Part shown: in pieces, positions 11,540-22,817 of the stretch | Layout of the letters: each line of letters starts with the position of its first letter | How positions within the stretch are numbered: the stretch's first letter is position 1 | Assembly: GCA_963556495.2 (NCBI GenBank) | Contig: OY747707.1 | Span: 29,279,871-29,343,870, forward strand | Direction of reading: 5' to 3' | Origin: Valencia hispanica | Lineage: Eukaryota; Chordata; Actinopteri; Cyprinodontiformes; Valenciidae | Length of the DNA: 64,000 nt | Program-made: the position numbers and the translations under genes | Notes under the pieces: model-generated | Seen by the model: the letters and a program-made list of their open reading frames with translations, nothing else | Databases searched by the model: none | Told to the model about the DNA's origin: nothing

Positions 11540-12449
11540 CACTAACACTGTATTCTAAGGGTAATAAAAACAATGATAGTGCCATGTACTTAAAATTTGA
11601 CAGAGACAAACCTTTTATGTTTTCAGCAAGAGAACATAGCCATTTTAAACCATTTAGCAAACTAAAAAGAAACAATATTTAAAATGTCCTGCTATTTCAA
11701 AGAGTCAATTATGGCATGCACTCCGAACAGTTTCTCAGGACCTTTAAAAAGAATTAGGCACATCCTATCACAGATCATCTCCTACAACCTTTTTAATTAC
11801 AGCTTTGGATGGAAATATGGAGACATTACATTGTAGCCATTTTCTAACTTGTGAAGATCAACAAACATTTACTTTACTTGAATTGCATGTTCTCTTTCCA
11901 AAGGGTCTCTTTGTCAAGTTATACCTTTACCACATAGAAACATACTAAAAAAAACTTAAAAAAAAGAGAGGCATCCATTTAAAAACAATTTAGCAAAGTT
12001 TCTATAAATTTTAAGCAGTGCAAAGGATTGTAGCACCAGTGATTTTGTAAAAAAAATGTTTCTTTCCATGTGTTGTCTCCCTCTTGTCTGGGACCGGTCA
12101 CTGCGAAACACGAGTACTCTCCAACTCATTCTGGGGGATCCAAGGATGGTGCCAGAACCAAAAAACCATGTAGTTCCTCCAGTGAATTCTGGGTCTGACT
12201 CAGGTTCTCCACCCAGTCACATATATCCAGAAAATCTCCAAAGGTACGGTAGGTGCCCAGGAAGCATCCCAGTGTCAATCTCTTTTATTAAAAGTATTTT
12301 TAGATGTGGATTGTCCCCGTAACGGAATAAATGTAAGTTAAATTCTTCATCTTTTTTCACCAGTCTATGCTACTGAAATAAAAATTTTTACTATTTCAAG
12401 GCATTTAACAGTTGTTGCAATAAACCCCCAAAAATATTGATGTACTGTC
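11540..12449. other. Intron 4 segment without recognised features
   Basis: AT-rich non-coding sequence. The plus-strand frame at 12056-12322 has no recognised domain. The far left end of foldback copy B may reach into 12100-12450, but similarity to copy A is too weak there to claim. Confidence 0.45.
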
Positions 12450-12699
12450 ATAAGTGTCTTTTTAGCTAGGGACGCCGAGGACATTTCCACAGCAATATTT
12501 ATGATTAACGGTTTTGTTTCCACCACTTTTATAAACCTGATTCGGAATTTCCTACCAGGGCTGATCTAACATCCACTTGTGCTCCCAGCACAATTTCCAC
12601 ATAAAAAGTATCTGAACGGACTATCATTTAAATTACTCCCATTCTACTTTCTTATACGGTCATGGTTTGCTTCTGCGCAAATGCTGCAGCATTCTTCGC

Positions 12700-13378
12700 T
12701 AGGGATGGGTATTGTTAAGGATTTATCGATACTACTACTCTTAACGATACTCCTTATCGAAACAAAAGGGGAAAAACACAAATAATGAACTGTAGTTTAA
12801 GAATTTTTTAAAACTTAAATAAGAAGGAAACTGTTGTTCAAAATATCCAGCATTTATTAACTGTAAGAATGAAATGGCAAACTTATGTCCATGCTTCACG
12901 TGTTTGCTTTGCATACAAACATACATACCTGTTGTATCTGATTCAGGGGTTGTTGTTGCTGCAGCACTCAGGCGGTCAAACACTGTGCATCTTTCGGTTT
13001 GTAGTTGGTGTATTTTGGCATCAAATTGCTTGTGTTGTATGTTGCAAGCAAACCTTTTATTACATATGTGACAGCGTGCATTGTGTGCATCTATTTTCGT
13101 AAAATAAAGCCAAATTTTGGATCTTTTCGTTCGCTCTGCCATCGTATCTGTAAGGCGGCACAGCAGTCGCCTCTCGGTCCCCGCAGCATGTGTGCTTGTT
13201 AAGGAGGAGTGGGCTGCATTACAGTGTTTGGCTTGTATTTATATCTCCCGCAAAACATGAATACGACCTTAATTTTACCGTTAAGAGGACCGATAAGGCT
13301 GAAGCTTATCGGTCCAGGTGGACCGTCAGAATCAGCCCCGGGGGCCAATTTATTAATGGATTTCGGTACCCATCCCTA
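12700..13378 (-). mobile_element. hAT element with BED-finger exon relic, nested in copy B
   Basis: Ends are tagggatgggtattg on the left and the reverse complement of tacccatcccta on the right. The 8-bp flanks are ttcttcgc (12692-12699) and tccttcgc (13379-13386), 7 of 8 identical, a hAT-type target duplication. Length 679 bp. The minus strand carries the start of a transposase (12741-13142) but no catalytic core, so this is a non-autonomous internal-deletion derivative. Removing element plus one flank rejoins sequence homologous to copy A, which confirms the boundaries. Confidence 0.88.
12960..13142 (-). pseudogene. BED zinc-finger N-terminus of a hAT transposase, frameshifted
   Basis: The minus-strand frame starts MAERTKRSKIWLYF and continues to ARCHICNKRF, giving the W-x-YF and C-x2-C half of a BED finger, the DNA-binding module at the N-terminus of hAT transposases. 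After this the expected G-N-T-S-N-L block is found one frame over (AAC ACA AGC AAT TTG on the minus strand near 13020-13034), so the finger is broken by a frameshift. The open frame continuing to 12741 is not transposase-like. Confidence 0.72.
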
Positions 13379-13578
13379 TCCTTCGCAGTGAATACGTCAA
13401 GGTGTTAAAAGACTCAATAGTCTGCTGCAAATAGGACAGAGTCTTGCAATGTCGCGGGTACCAGTTTCAAGATGGAAAAATACATCAATGAAATTTCATG
13501 GGTCTGGCGGAAGTTTCTTTACTGCAGGTGGGTTGTGGGTGAAAAAATATTTATGTAACATTTACTCTAAAGAGAATT

Positions 13579-13815
13579 GTGTTGAGAGAGCATGCGAGAA
13601 AATTCCACAAACTTTGTGCTGACAGCAAAATGTTCTCGCTATCAAAGTATCCAGTGCTGCCAGAGAGAGATTTTTCTGCGGCTGGATTTGCAATTCAGGA
13701 ACAGAGAACACAGGTAAAGCCAGGGACTGTGGACAATATTTTGTTTCTGCACAGCAATCTCTGCAACAAATACATTTCAGCTGTGCAATATTTCAAAGAA
13801 ATAAAGGGGACATAA
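13579..13815 (+). pseudogene. hAT transposase C-terminal dimerisation fragment, plus-strand arm of copy B
   Basis: Best-preserved copy of the arm. The frame reads LREHARKFHKLCADSKMF, then LSKYPVLPERDFSAAG, then QVKPGTVDNILFLHSN. This order (P-x-ERDFSAAG ... KP-x-TVDNILFLHSNL) is the hallmark end of hAT transposases and of host genes derived from them (ZBED type). No upstream catalytic domain is present. Confidence 0.75.
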
Positions 13816-14599
13816 TTCATTGTAATATAATTTATAATTAATCAGGGGTTGTGTTATTTTCCGTCTTTGATCGGTTTTAAAAAACTGTAATGGAAAAATC
13901 TAAAGGCTGTCCTCCATTTTGAAAGTTTACAATTCACACCGGTAACAACTTGATGCAGATATTGAATCATTTTCAACTTTACACAGAGAGTTTAGGAAAC
14001 TGAATCAATCAAAAATGATTCGAATGAGAGCATCATCTCAGACCGGGACACCTTACTCAATGCAACGCTATCCGGGAACTGACAGCACCTTGGAGGTTTA
14101 TGGAGATCTATGGAGGCTTTGCAGCGCTTAGCTGCACCGGACACAGACCACCATCTTATCCACTGATCCAGAAGGAGCACATGCTGTGGATTTCCTCCTA
14201 CTGAAGCAATAAGGAAAGTCCCTGTTGAGAAAGAAGTGGCGCTTGTTATTCCAGTCTAAAGTGTGTGACCGGAGAGGTTTCAGCCTACCTTACGCTCAAG
14301 CAGGTGCACAATTCACGTCCATGGACCATGAGAAAGTTCTGAGACTGTGGGTTAAGGCCACAGTAGGTAAAATGTTCATAATTGGTACATGTTTTCATCT
14401 GCTCCATATGTGATGACACGATGGAAATTCTTTGTTCAGCTTGTTCGGACTAAATATTTACTAAAATGAATGAAGAATTAAATAATATTGAATATGCCTT
14501 CAGATTTTTTCATCAAAGTTTAGAAAACAGTGAAAGACAGAAAATAGAGCAATCCCTGGTTTAATGTAAATTATAGTACTATGTATTATTTGTCTTTTA
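13816..14599. other. Spacer between the inverted hAT arms of copy B
   Basis: About 785 bp that separates the two arms and has no counterpart in copy A, where the arms almost touch. It has higher GC than the flanks around 14040-14180. The open frames at 13992-14180 (minus) and 14225-14413 (plus) have no domain I recognise. It may be the original interior of the element or a later insertion. Confidence 0.45.
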
Positions 14600-14850
14600 T
14601 TGATCTGGGATATTGCACAGTGGATCTTTATTTGTTGCAGAGATCACTGTGCAGAAACAAAACATTGTCCACAGTCCCTGGCTTTAACCATGTTCTCTGT
14701 TCCTGAATCACACATCCTGCCTCAGAAAAGTCTCTCTGGCAGCGCTGGATGCCTGGATAGCGAGAATATTAGTAATGTTGGGAAATATTCTCACATGCTC
14801 TTTCCAGCAACATAATATATCAGCACGATCCTCTTTGGCAATCTTAAAAA
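14600..14850 (-). pseudogene. hAT transposase C-terminal fragment, minus-strand arm of copy B
   Basis: The minus strand reads RDFSEAGCVIQEQRT, then WLKPGTVDNVLFLHSDLCNK, then a stop, matching the 13579-13815 arm. The flanking 'gatcctctttggcaatctt' (14829-14847) also mirrors the other arm. An earlier in-frame stop before RDFS shows decay. Confidence 0.72.
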
Positions 14851-15400
14851 AAACATGAAAAAATGTTGTTTTCTCACTTGCAACCCGCCCGCATTAAAGA
14901 AACTTCCTTCCTGACATGAATTTTTCCACCTGTGAAACAACTTGTGTAGGTGCAGGACTCTGAACTGTTTTATTTAAAGTTGAAAATTTTCTGCACAGAA
15001 CGGCAAGGGTCGTAAAGGGAATGCGTTTTATTGTTGCGCATTATCTTCTTTGGTGAATATATATATATAGCCACCATTGTTCTTTGAACCACGATGTGGA
15101 TTTTAATGATTCTTGCAAGCCAACAGCCTAATGACGGTTTTCAGTGCCGTTTGAAAAACAAAACACATAAGCCTATGCTTTTATTGACTGAATAAAGATA
15201 TGATTTTCAACACCTTTTTATACACTGCAGTGCATACTGTAATGAAACCTGAAACGGATGATTACTTATAGGCTATATTAATAATTAATAGTAATTGTCC
15301 CTTGCAATTTTCAAACCACACTCACATGTATGGTTATATTCCCCAGCGATTTTAAAAACAAATTGACGCCCTTGTGTATTGTACAGCATTTTGTTTCTTT

Positions 15401-15768
15401 ACTTTAGTGGTATTATAAATAATAGTGGTTACTTTCTTATTGAATTTATGCCATTTCTATAAAACATTTGCCTCAAAGCACACAAAAACCCATTTGCAAT
15501 TAACCAAAGGCAACACTGCGTATAGAACCAGCAGCAGTAGCTGTCAAAGTGAAAACTAAATCTAGAAGTTTCTCATCCTTGAAAGCTCATTTCATATATC
15601 ACACTCTCTGTGCTTTATCACTACATCAACTGCATCCATTAATTAAATTCAGCCACATTACAGAGCGATGCGCCCACATGTTCGTACATTAGCACATGTA
15701 ACGGGCTTGAAGGGGAATAATAGAACAGCAGGTACAAATGTTAATGGCTGAGACAACGTTTGACCTAC
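15401..15768. other. Intron 4 segment next to exon 4
   Basis: Unique-looking intronic sequence running up to the exon 4 donor. No repeat or regulatory site recognised beyond the splice donor GTAGGT (minus strand, 15768-15763). Confidence 0.5.
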
Positions 15769-15934
15769 CGATGTACTGGTTCCACTCTGGATCCAGATCA
15801 GCTTGATTTGCCAGGCAGCCCTTCATCACATTAAGGCAGTAGTTCTTGCAGGGTTTTACTCCTGGCATACCACGACAAAAGGGACAGAACAGCATTTTTG
15901 TCAGCCCTCGTATACAAGCTGGGGTGCTGTTTAC
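15769..15934 (-). CDS. gpc6: Glypican-6, exon 4 (partial gene)
   Basis: Glypicans are GPI-anchored heparan-sulfate proteoglycans on the cell surface that tune Wnt, Hedgehog, FGF and BMP signalling. This 166-nt exon encodes 55 codons plus one base. It starts [10 protein letters not shown] and includes [17 protein letters not shown], then [14 protein letters not shown] and ending near EWNQYI. It has six cysteines of the conserved glypican pattern. The segment [18 protein letters not shown] is strongly glypican-6-like. The acceptor is TTGCAG|GTAAAC and the donor is ATCG|GTAGGT. It is entered in phase 0 from exon 3 and left in phase 1. The exon itself begins with GTAAAC, a donor-like hexamer (see findings). 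The length is not a multiple of three, so skipping would break the frame. Gene suffix (a or b) is undetermined. Confidence 0.95.
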
Positions 15935-17479
15935 CTGCAAGGACACAAAGTTCAGAAGCTGTCATTAAAGTCTGGATACACTCTGTGAGACTGATTATAA
16001 TGATAAAGAGCAAATGTCCTCATATTCCTTAGCCAGAAAACATAAAAATCTTAAAAGCATAAAAAATAAATAAATCACCATTTGTCCTTTACCTATTTTT
16101 GATAGCTGCTAAGTAATTTTAAAGTGCAATTTTTTGACACAAAAAGAACTTATAGAACCACGACTCAAATGTCAATATTGACATACAGTAGCTTATGTAC
16201 AAGCAGAGCAGGACGGCTATTTTTTTGTAAATAGAAAACAACCTTACTAATCAGAATATATACAGAAATGTATGTGTGACCACAACACAGCCTTGTGTGT
16301 AGAATTAGCTTGAAATGATAGTTCAGGGCCAACAGACCTGTCATGAGAAATTTAACTGAAGCCAAACTTAAATAATTTGAGTGCCATAACAGTGCGCTGG
16401 GGAACACAGCTTTGACAACTAAACACAGGATTATGTGTAGAAAAATAAGAGTTTCAGCTGCTACCATTCATTGTCTTTAAAATGTCTCAAAAGCACTGCG
16501 TGGCTTGCTGATCTGAGCTATGCCATTGACATAATTGTTCAGCAAGTGGTCATTCTTCACTGTGGTGAGTTATAGGGAGACTTAGCTCACCACAAAGTCG
16601 CTTTAAATTCCTACATAGGGTGCTGTAAGTTAGTTCTCTTGGCATTTCTGGACAAATCCTATATGAATCTTTACCCAGTGAACAGACATTTTAGCTGGAG
16701 ACTTCGCCCTCACTACCTTTATCTTTAGTGGCCAATATGTTTAGCCATTGGTGTCTGAGATACTAATCAGTTTCTGTTCTGTCATTGAATTCCCTTTTTC
16801 TTCTTTTGTAGCCAAGCCACCATTTTTTTCTTCAATTAATTTTTCACTGAAACAACACCTGAAGCTACCTCCCATTGTATTTCATATCTCTATTTAACAG
16901 TTGCTGGTGATAAAAACAGAGTGGGGCAGTGTTAGCTCCTGGTGTAAAATGAAATCAGCATCTCCATATTAAAGTTTCTCATCAGAAAGGAGTTTGAAGT
17001 GTTCTTAAATTTGCTGCAAGAGAGAGCTACTCTGACTGAGGACTTGATAAAACACAGTGGACCAATACCTCCAGATGGTATAGCTCCCCCCCCAAAAATC
17101 ACACTGGATCTTAAGCAACTTGGATTAAGTGTGTCTCAATTTCTTGGACACAGATTTCCAAATGAAATGCCAAATGTACTTTTATTTAGCTTTGGACCCT
17201 TTAGCAACCAGCCCAGGTGAGATGTTTCTGACATTGTCTCTGGTTCAGAGGTGGCCCTAAGGCAAGGACTGTTATAGCTGTAGCCCATGTTCTGGATAGC
17301 TCTCTGTGTGGTTGGCTCTTCAAGCATCAACTCCAGCTGCCGTCCACGCTTTCCAAATCTTCCCCAAACCGTGGGATGTGCTTTGCTTCAAAATCATTTA
17401 AAGCTGCTGTTATCCCTGTTGCCTTTTTCTCTATCACTTTTTCCCAGTTCCCTAATTTTCCAAAACATGTGAATGTGTA
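15935..17479. other. Intron 3 segment without recognised features
   Basis: Starts with the exon 4 acceptor (AG at 15936-15935, minus strand). The sequence is AT-rich and non-coding. The 100-codon minus frame at 16165-16467 has no domain, and the plus frame 16999-17220 is not flanked by convincing splice sites. Confidence 0.5.
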
Positions 17480-17656
17480 GGGCATAGCATAACATTTCAG
17501 TATAAGAAATAGTAGCTGGACAGGAAGTAAGATAGAGAGAGAAGTGGAAGACATCCAGTAAATGGCCCAGAGAATTGAACCCAGGACACCTGCATTAAGG
17601 ACTATAGCCTCAGCATATGGTGTGCATGCTCTAACACTAAAGTCACATGACGCCCC
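17480..17656 (-). repeat. tRNA-derived SINE (antisense), 5' half and body
   Basis: On the minus strand it begins ggggcgtcatgtgactttag, followed by a box-A-like 'tagtgttagagcatg' and a box-B-like 'gggttcaattc' (about 17572-17582), the RNA polymerase III promoter boxes of a tRNA-like head. The body continues 'ccatttactggatgtcttcc' then a C/T-rich 'cttctctctctatcttact' stretch typical of a common fish SINE family. Point changes in both boxes suggest an old inactive copy. Confidence 0.75.
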
Positions 17657-18842
17657 ATAAAAATGTCATTGTTTGCCTTATGTAGTAGTCTAACTTTTGG
17701 AAAGATAGAATTGTCATTAGCTGTAAACAGATTTATCAATATAAAAAATATCTAACTTTTAAATTGAATTACTAAAATAAGTTCACTTTTCAATTATATT
17801 CTAAGTAACGTAGAAGCACCTGTACTTGTTCTTTAACCTTTTACCAAGTAGTTTTGCATGCAGTTTATCAAACGCTTTTTATGTCAGCCTGATAACCATA
17901 GCAGCAAATTCTGGATTTATGCATATTCTCCTGTCTTTTTAAAACACTTGTAACAGACTGAATGAGTGGTGCTTCAAATTAGCTGATTTTAATCAAGCTT
18001 GTAGTTCAATTAATCATTTTGTTTTCTAAATAAGGAAAAACCCTCTGTGCTTTATGTCTACTGTGGAGGTCTACTTGTGGAAGTCTAGCTGTAACAAAAG
18101 GATTCACAGCAAAAGCGATCACAAATATCTACAAGCCATATTATCAGGTAATTCAACCTAAGCTTTACTAGACCACTAAGCTGTGTGAAACATTATTGTT
18201 TTGCAAACTGTATATCAATGTAGAGATATCTAAAAGGGCATATACTGTATCAGCTGAAGTTATATAAAAATTAAAATGAGTAAACTTTATGTCCAAATGT
18301 TATTACTCAAAGGGCCAACTGTTTGCAGTGCTGTTAAAATGATATAGAATGTGCTTGTGCAGTTAATTTTCTGTTCTATGAAGCAACAACCAGCTTTTTA
18401 TTTTCAGTGTGAAAACTTGCTTTTCAAGATTACAAGCTGCTAGGCTTCCACTTTTTCGTTGTTCCTTTAAAATTTCAAAAGGAACGGAGGCATGTTATGA
18501 GTCTTTCATGTTTCTTGAGGTGGGGATGCATAAACAAGTAATGACGTTAATTTGGCTTTTGTTGTCTTCTAGAGGAATTTATTCGTTTCAGTTTTTTTGG
18601 GTCGAATTCCTGTGCCATGTCAATACTTACATACTGATAAAGAGGCTTTTTCTTAAGATTATGTTTCTTTATGTTAAGGCTGCGGGACTTTGCCTTCTTG
18701 AGAAGTGTGGGCAGAGGAAACATGAAAACATTTGCTGCTAAGAATTAGTAATCATTAACAGGTGAAATGGCCCGGCATAAGGATCTAAAGCTCTAATAAA
18801 GCTGGCTATGAACTAATGAATCATCAGTAGAGGCTAAAATTA
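17657..18842. other. Intron 3 segment without recognised features
   Basis: AT-rich intronic sequence. The 110-codon plus frame (18409-18741) has no recognisable domain and looks fortuitous. Confidence 0.5.
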
Positions 18843-19150
18843 ACCATCCATCTATTGATCATCTAAACCCATTTATCCTTGAGGGATCACAGGGCTGGTG
18901 TCCATCTCAAGCTGTCACTGGATGCGACTCTCGACACAAGTCCATTATGGGGCAACACTGAGAGACACAAAATGAACAACCATACATACACATGTTCATA
19001 CCAAGGGAGCAATTAAGAGTAACCAGTTAACATAACAGCCATAACAGCATGGACTGTGGGAGGGAGCCAGAGCACTCAAAGAGAACTCAAGCATGCATGG
19101 AAAGACATGCAAATTCTATGCACAAACACTAGGCTGGGACTAGAAACCAG
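18843..19150. repeat. Common teleost dispersed repeat, degraded
   Basis: Contains the sequential blocks 'ccatccatctattgatcatc' then 'taaacccatttatcc', 'gatcacagggctgg', 'tccattatggggcaacac', 'gactgtgggagggagcc' and 'acatgcaaattctatgc'. In many fish genomes these occur in this order in a dispersed LINE/SINE-type 3' repeat. No coding sequence. Family name not assigned. Confidence 0.7.
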
Positions 19151-20485
19151 AACTTTTTTGCCTTCTTTCTGGAAGACACCAGTTTTTTCACTGTCAAGTC
19201 CTGAAATGAAATATGTTCAAGGCAAAAAACTGCCCGATGGGGTGAGAGCTTGTCTGTTACACATTTTAACAATAAAAAAGCCTTTTCGGACAATGCATTA
19301 GTTAAAGCAGAGCCTGCACAATTTAAGAAAAACATGCAATTTCAATTTTATTGTTGACATTGTGATAATGATACTGGATGCCCACTCCCTTAGTCTTCTG
19401 TTTTATGGCAATCAAGTATTCCCATGACTCCATTAACTTTAATGTGTGGGTAGCACAGGCAGTGAGTCCATCCAACAGCCTGAATGCAGAGCTCTAATAA
19501 AAAAAAACTATTTAATCTAAACTCTGTACTGTCAATCTAAATACTTTGCCTTTTTTAACTGAAGTGCAAAAACATCAACAGATTAGAAAGCAACTTTAAA
19601 CATGTGGGTATACATCCTCCATAGTTATAATAAATGAATGGATTAAACAATAAAACATTTTTTTCCTAAGTTTGACGCAGCTGTTATTTCTTTTTAATGG
19701 ACCTTGCAGAAAAAAATCAAAATCTTATGATATGAAGAAGTCTTATGCTTTGAGATGTGCAAAAATTAATAAAAAGATTAGGTGTTATAATGTGCCTAAG
19801 AAACACCGATACGCTCTAACTGTTTTAATAAAATGTTATCTATAAAGATTCCTTTGAGAATGATTTCATATTTGGTTTTTTTCTTAACCCTCAGTGATGC
19901 AGAGAAACCACTCTGTATCCTTGGGCTGTGCTTCAGACAATCATTTTATTTTATAATAAACATACTATTACTGTATTTATAAGTTTTCATCCAACAAGTA
20001 CAAATATGCTTTTAATGTTAATTGAAATTGGCAAAAATCAGTTTTGCCAGTTTAGAACTTGGCAACGTTTGGAGTCTAGAAATTTCTCACCCAACTTTGG
20101 TCGGTGTATTGCTAATCATAAACTGAAAGTTAGTGCAGTCTAACTTTAATAATGATCAAATGAGACAGCTTTGAATAAAGTTTTTTTTATGTAATTTTTT
20201 TAAATAAAAAGTTTCAGGGTGATTATCTGTTCCTCTTAAGAATTGCAGTGTACACTGTTCAAGATTGTTCTTTTAAAATATAATTTTTTTGATAAATTCA
20301 ACCTGATTTTTAAAGCATAGAATTAGATTTAAATTTAAAATGGCACAAATTGATTCCTCCAGTGCTCTAAAATGCACAAAAAAACAAATCTTTGTTCTTA
20401 TTAAAAAGGTTTTATTTGTTATTCTGTATAAGATAAAAATGTGGAATTATTAAATTATTATTTTCAAAACAGTTTCAACCTTTTT
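19151..20485. other. Intron 3 segment without recognised features
   Basis: AT-rich intronic sequence with many short A and T runs and no supportable gene or repeat boundary. Confidence 0.5.
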
Positions 20486-20487
20486 TG

Positions 20488-21518
20488 TATACAAAGCCTT
20501 GCAGAAAAATTTATACTCACTGAAATTTCTCACTCGTTATGTTATGACCTTAGTGTATTTTATCGGGATTTCACATGATAAAAAACACAAACGCAACTAC
20601 TCAACGGTAAAGTGGATAGAAACAGAGTACCATGCTTTGAAATGCTTTAAAATGAAAAATCTGAAAAGCGTGGTTTGTATTTGTATTCTGCCTCTTTTTT
20701 ATACTGCTGTGTAACAGTTTCATAAGTCCCCAATTTATTACATAGAGTTCATCTGTGAGTAGTTTAATCTATAAATTCTTTTAAGGAATTAAAAGTTTGT
20801 TAGGGAACATTAGAGAACAAACAGATTAGTTAAGACCAAGGAAAAAAGTGGACAGGTCGTCGTGAAACTGATGACAAGGCACACTGTTTTGTTCCAAAAG
20901 TAGAAAGGGTATGGCACAACAGCATGTCTCCCAAACCTTTCAGTACCAGGTTGAGCAAAAACGGTACTAATCATAGAAGCAGCCAAGGCATATCATGCTG
21001 AGGGTAAAACATGTTGGCGGCATCATCATGCAGTGGTTATGCTTTTCTTCAGTGGACACTGGAACAAAGGTCAGGGTTGACTGCAAAATGGAGCTAAACA
21101 CAAAGCAATGCTTGAAGAAAACCTTTTTGAGCTTGCAAAAGACTTGATTGTGATACAGAGGTTCACCTTCCAACAGAGCGATGACCCAAAACATACAGCC
21201 AGAGCTACGATAGAATGGTTTAAATTAAAGCACCAATTGACAATGTGTGGCGAGACTTTATAATGTATGTTACCAACACTGTCAGAGACATACCCTAAAA
21301 GACAGGCAGTTGTTGGTTCTACAAAATATTGACACCGGGACAAAAAGCAAATGCATCCCACAATTTTCAGATTTAAAACCATAGTGTTTCTTCCACAATA
21401 TTACATTACTTTCCAGTGGTCTAAAACACAGAATCTAAATAAAATATTTTAGAACCTGTGGCTGTAAGAAGACCAATTTTGAAAAAGATAAAGGGGTATG
21501 CATACTTCTGAGCATGTG
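20488..21518 (+). mobile_element. Degraded Tc1-like transposon
   Basis: The left end 'gccttgcagaaaaatttatac' (20498-20518) and right end 'aggggtatgcatacttctga' (21491-21510) are decayed versions of the Tc1 repeat with a 'ccttgcaaaagtattc' terminus. The interior retains transposase blocks: 'gttggcggcatcatcatgc' (21013-21031), 'gcttttcttcagtggacactgg' region, 'gaagaaaacctttttgagc', 'caaaacatacagccagagct' (21187-21207) and 'gagacataccctaaaagaca' (21284-21303). Stops and deletions abolish the coding frame; the PIENLW part is deleted. Confidence 0.85.
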
Positions 21519-22817
21519 TTTTAGCTGTAGCTCCAGGTTCTCTGACCTCTACTGAGTTATATTTCTTCTCACTTCTGTAGCAAAAAAGAAATAAAAGTTC
21601 AACATCACGCTCTTTAATTCAGTGTACTGTAAATCTCTGCAGCAATAAGCATGGCTGTCCCGTCTTGGCAGCACTGTGAAACAGTCGCCTCCAGCAGGGT
21701 GTCTCTTTTCATTATGCTTTCCCTCAATCTGTTATGATGAGTTTATACGCCACAGATCAAAGGGCTGCAGTCCCAGACACCTGACCTGGATCTCAGGGTC
21801 CCCCTGAAATGTCAAGAGGTGAAGTTGGGACATGCTGACTTGGAAGAAGCACAGGGTGTAATCCAGTAAACACGTGCTAACAACACATCCTCTGTGACTG
21901 CTTCTAAATGAGCCTCGCCACTGTTACTGTAGAGGGGAGGGAGGCTGAAGCGAAGGAAATATCTTTTAGGTTCACTGAGTGCACCGTGGTGAGGACAGCC
22001 TGAAATGAATCCTGGATTTCGTGGAGAAGAGCTTCCTCTTTTCTGTCTGTCTCTGATAATTGAGGGTTACAACATTTTCACTGGCTTCTGCTTCAACTCT
22101 ACAGAGGCTCTGATATTATTTATTATATGGCTGATAATTGAATTAAACAGATTACAGGGGGAAGAAATAAACAGAATGGCTTGCAGTGTTTTAAATCATC
22201 ACTTCTTTCAACTCTTAAGCGGGCTTTTAGAAACACTTTTGTTGCTGCTGAAATGTGACTAAATCCAAGGTTTAGCCTTTTGCTTTTCTTTTATCTAACC
22301 ATGTACGTGATCAGAGCTGCTCCAATCCCAAGGCTGCAGCACCAACACTATATTGCATAAAACTCAAAACGACTGCAACACCATGATTAATGGCTTGTGT
22401 ACACAGTGTGAACAAATATCAGGCGAGAGAGCAATAAACTTTGATAGCAGAAATGCTTTTCTCTTCAATTTCATTGTCATGGCATCTCTCCTGAGAAATC
22501 AACATACCCTTCAAACCTGTTTTCTAGACAGTGAGAGAACGGGCTGCTTTGAGCCTCTAATTTCCTGAAGATGACTACATAAAAAGCATACATTAGTCAG
22601 AAAGAGTGCAGGAATTCATTGAGAAGTAAGTCTTTAAGGATGCCAAAATTTGGTTGGGATAAAGTTTTAATTTAATTTGAGGTCATATGATAAATATCAT
22701 CCCTCTGAGTGACCTAAATCAAATGCAGTGAGTTTAAGGGACAAGTAAAGGATATTTACATTTTTTTAAAATAATAAAGTAAAATTTTAATTCAATTAAA
22801 CTGGTAAGAAACTTTAC
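21519..22817. other. Intron 3 segment adjacent to exon 3, possible conserved non-coding DNA
   Basis: Less repetitive than its surroundings, with balanced base composition. A TCF/LEF-like site agatcaaaggg lies at 21754-21764. The stretch 22260-22610 has no repeat signature and contains homeodomain-type 'gattaatgg' (22384-22392). These are only pattern-based hints of regulatory DNA; no alignment was possible. Confidence 0.3.

Larger units (their letters stand above)
12450..15400. mobile_element. Foldback-like DNA element, copy B (inverted relative to copy A), ends degraded
   Basis: Read on the plus strand, 12470-13560 matches the reverse complement of copy A's second half (3430-3720). Shared blocks include 'atatttatgatt', 'ctaacatccac', 'tttccacataa', 'ttttaaaagact' and 'atggaaaaatacat'. 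Likewise 14600-15340 matches the reverse complement of copy A's first half (2400-3000), including the 'gccaacagcctaatg', 'gtttttcagtgccg'-like and 'cttttattgactgaataaag'-like blocks. The two hAT C-terminal arms (13440-13815 plus, 14600-14960 minus) are separated by about 785 bp absent from copy A. A hAT element sits inside (12700-13378). The outer terminal repeats seen in copy A are not found. Confidence 0.65.

Noticed and set aside
1..15768. Search for gpc6 exon 5 (AERLEGPFNIESVMDPI-type sequence) on the minus strand
   Set aside because: No matching frame was seen; exon 5 is probably before the window start, though a short diverged exon could be missed by eye.
17565..17656. Functional tRNA gene on the minus strand
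   Set aside because: Box A and box B are degenerate and a SINE body follows; the head does not form a clear cloverleaf.
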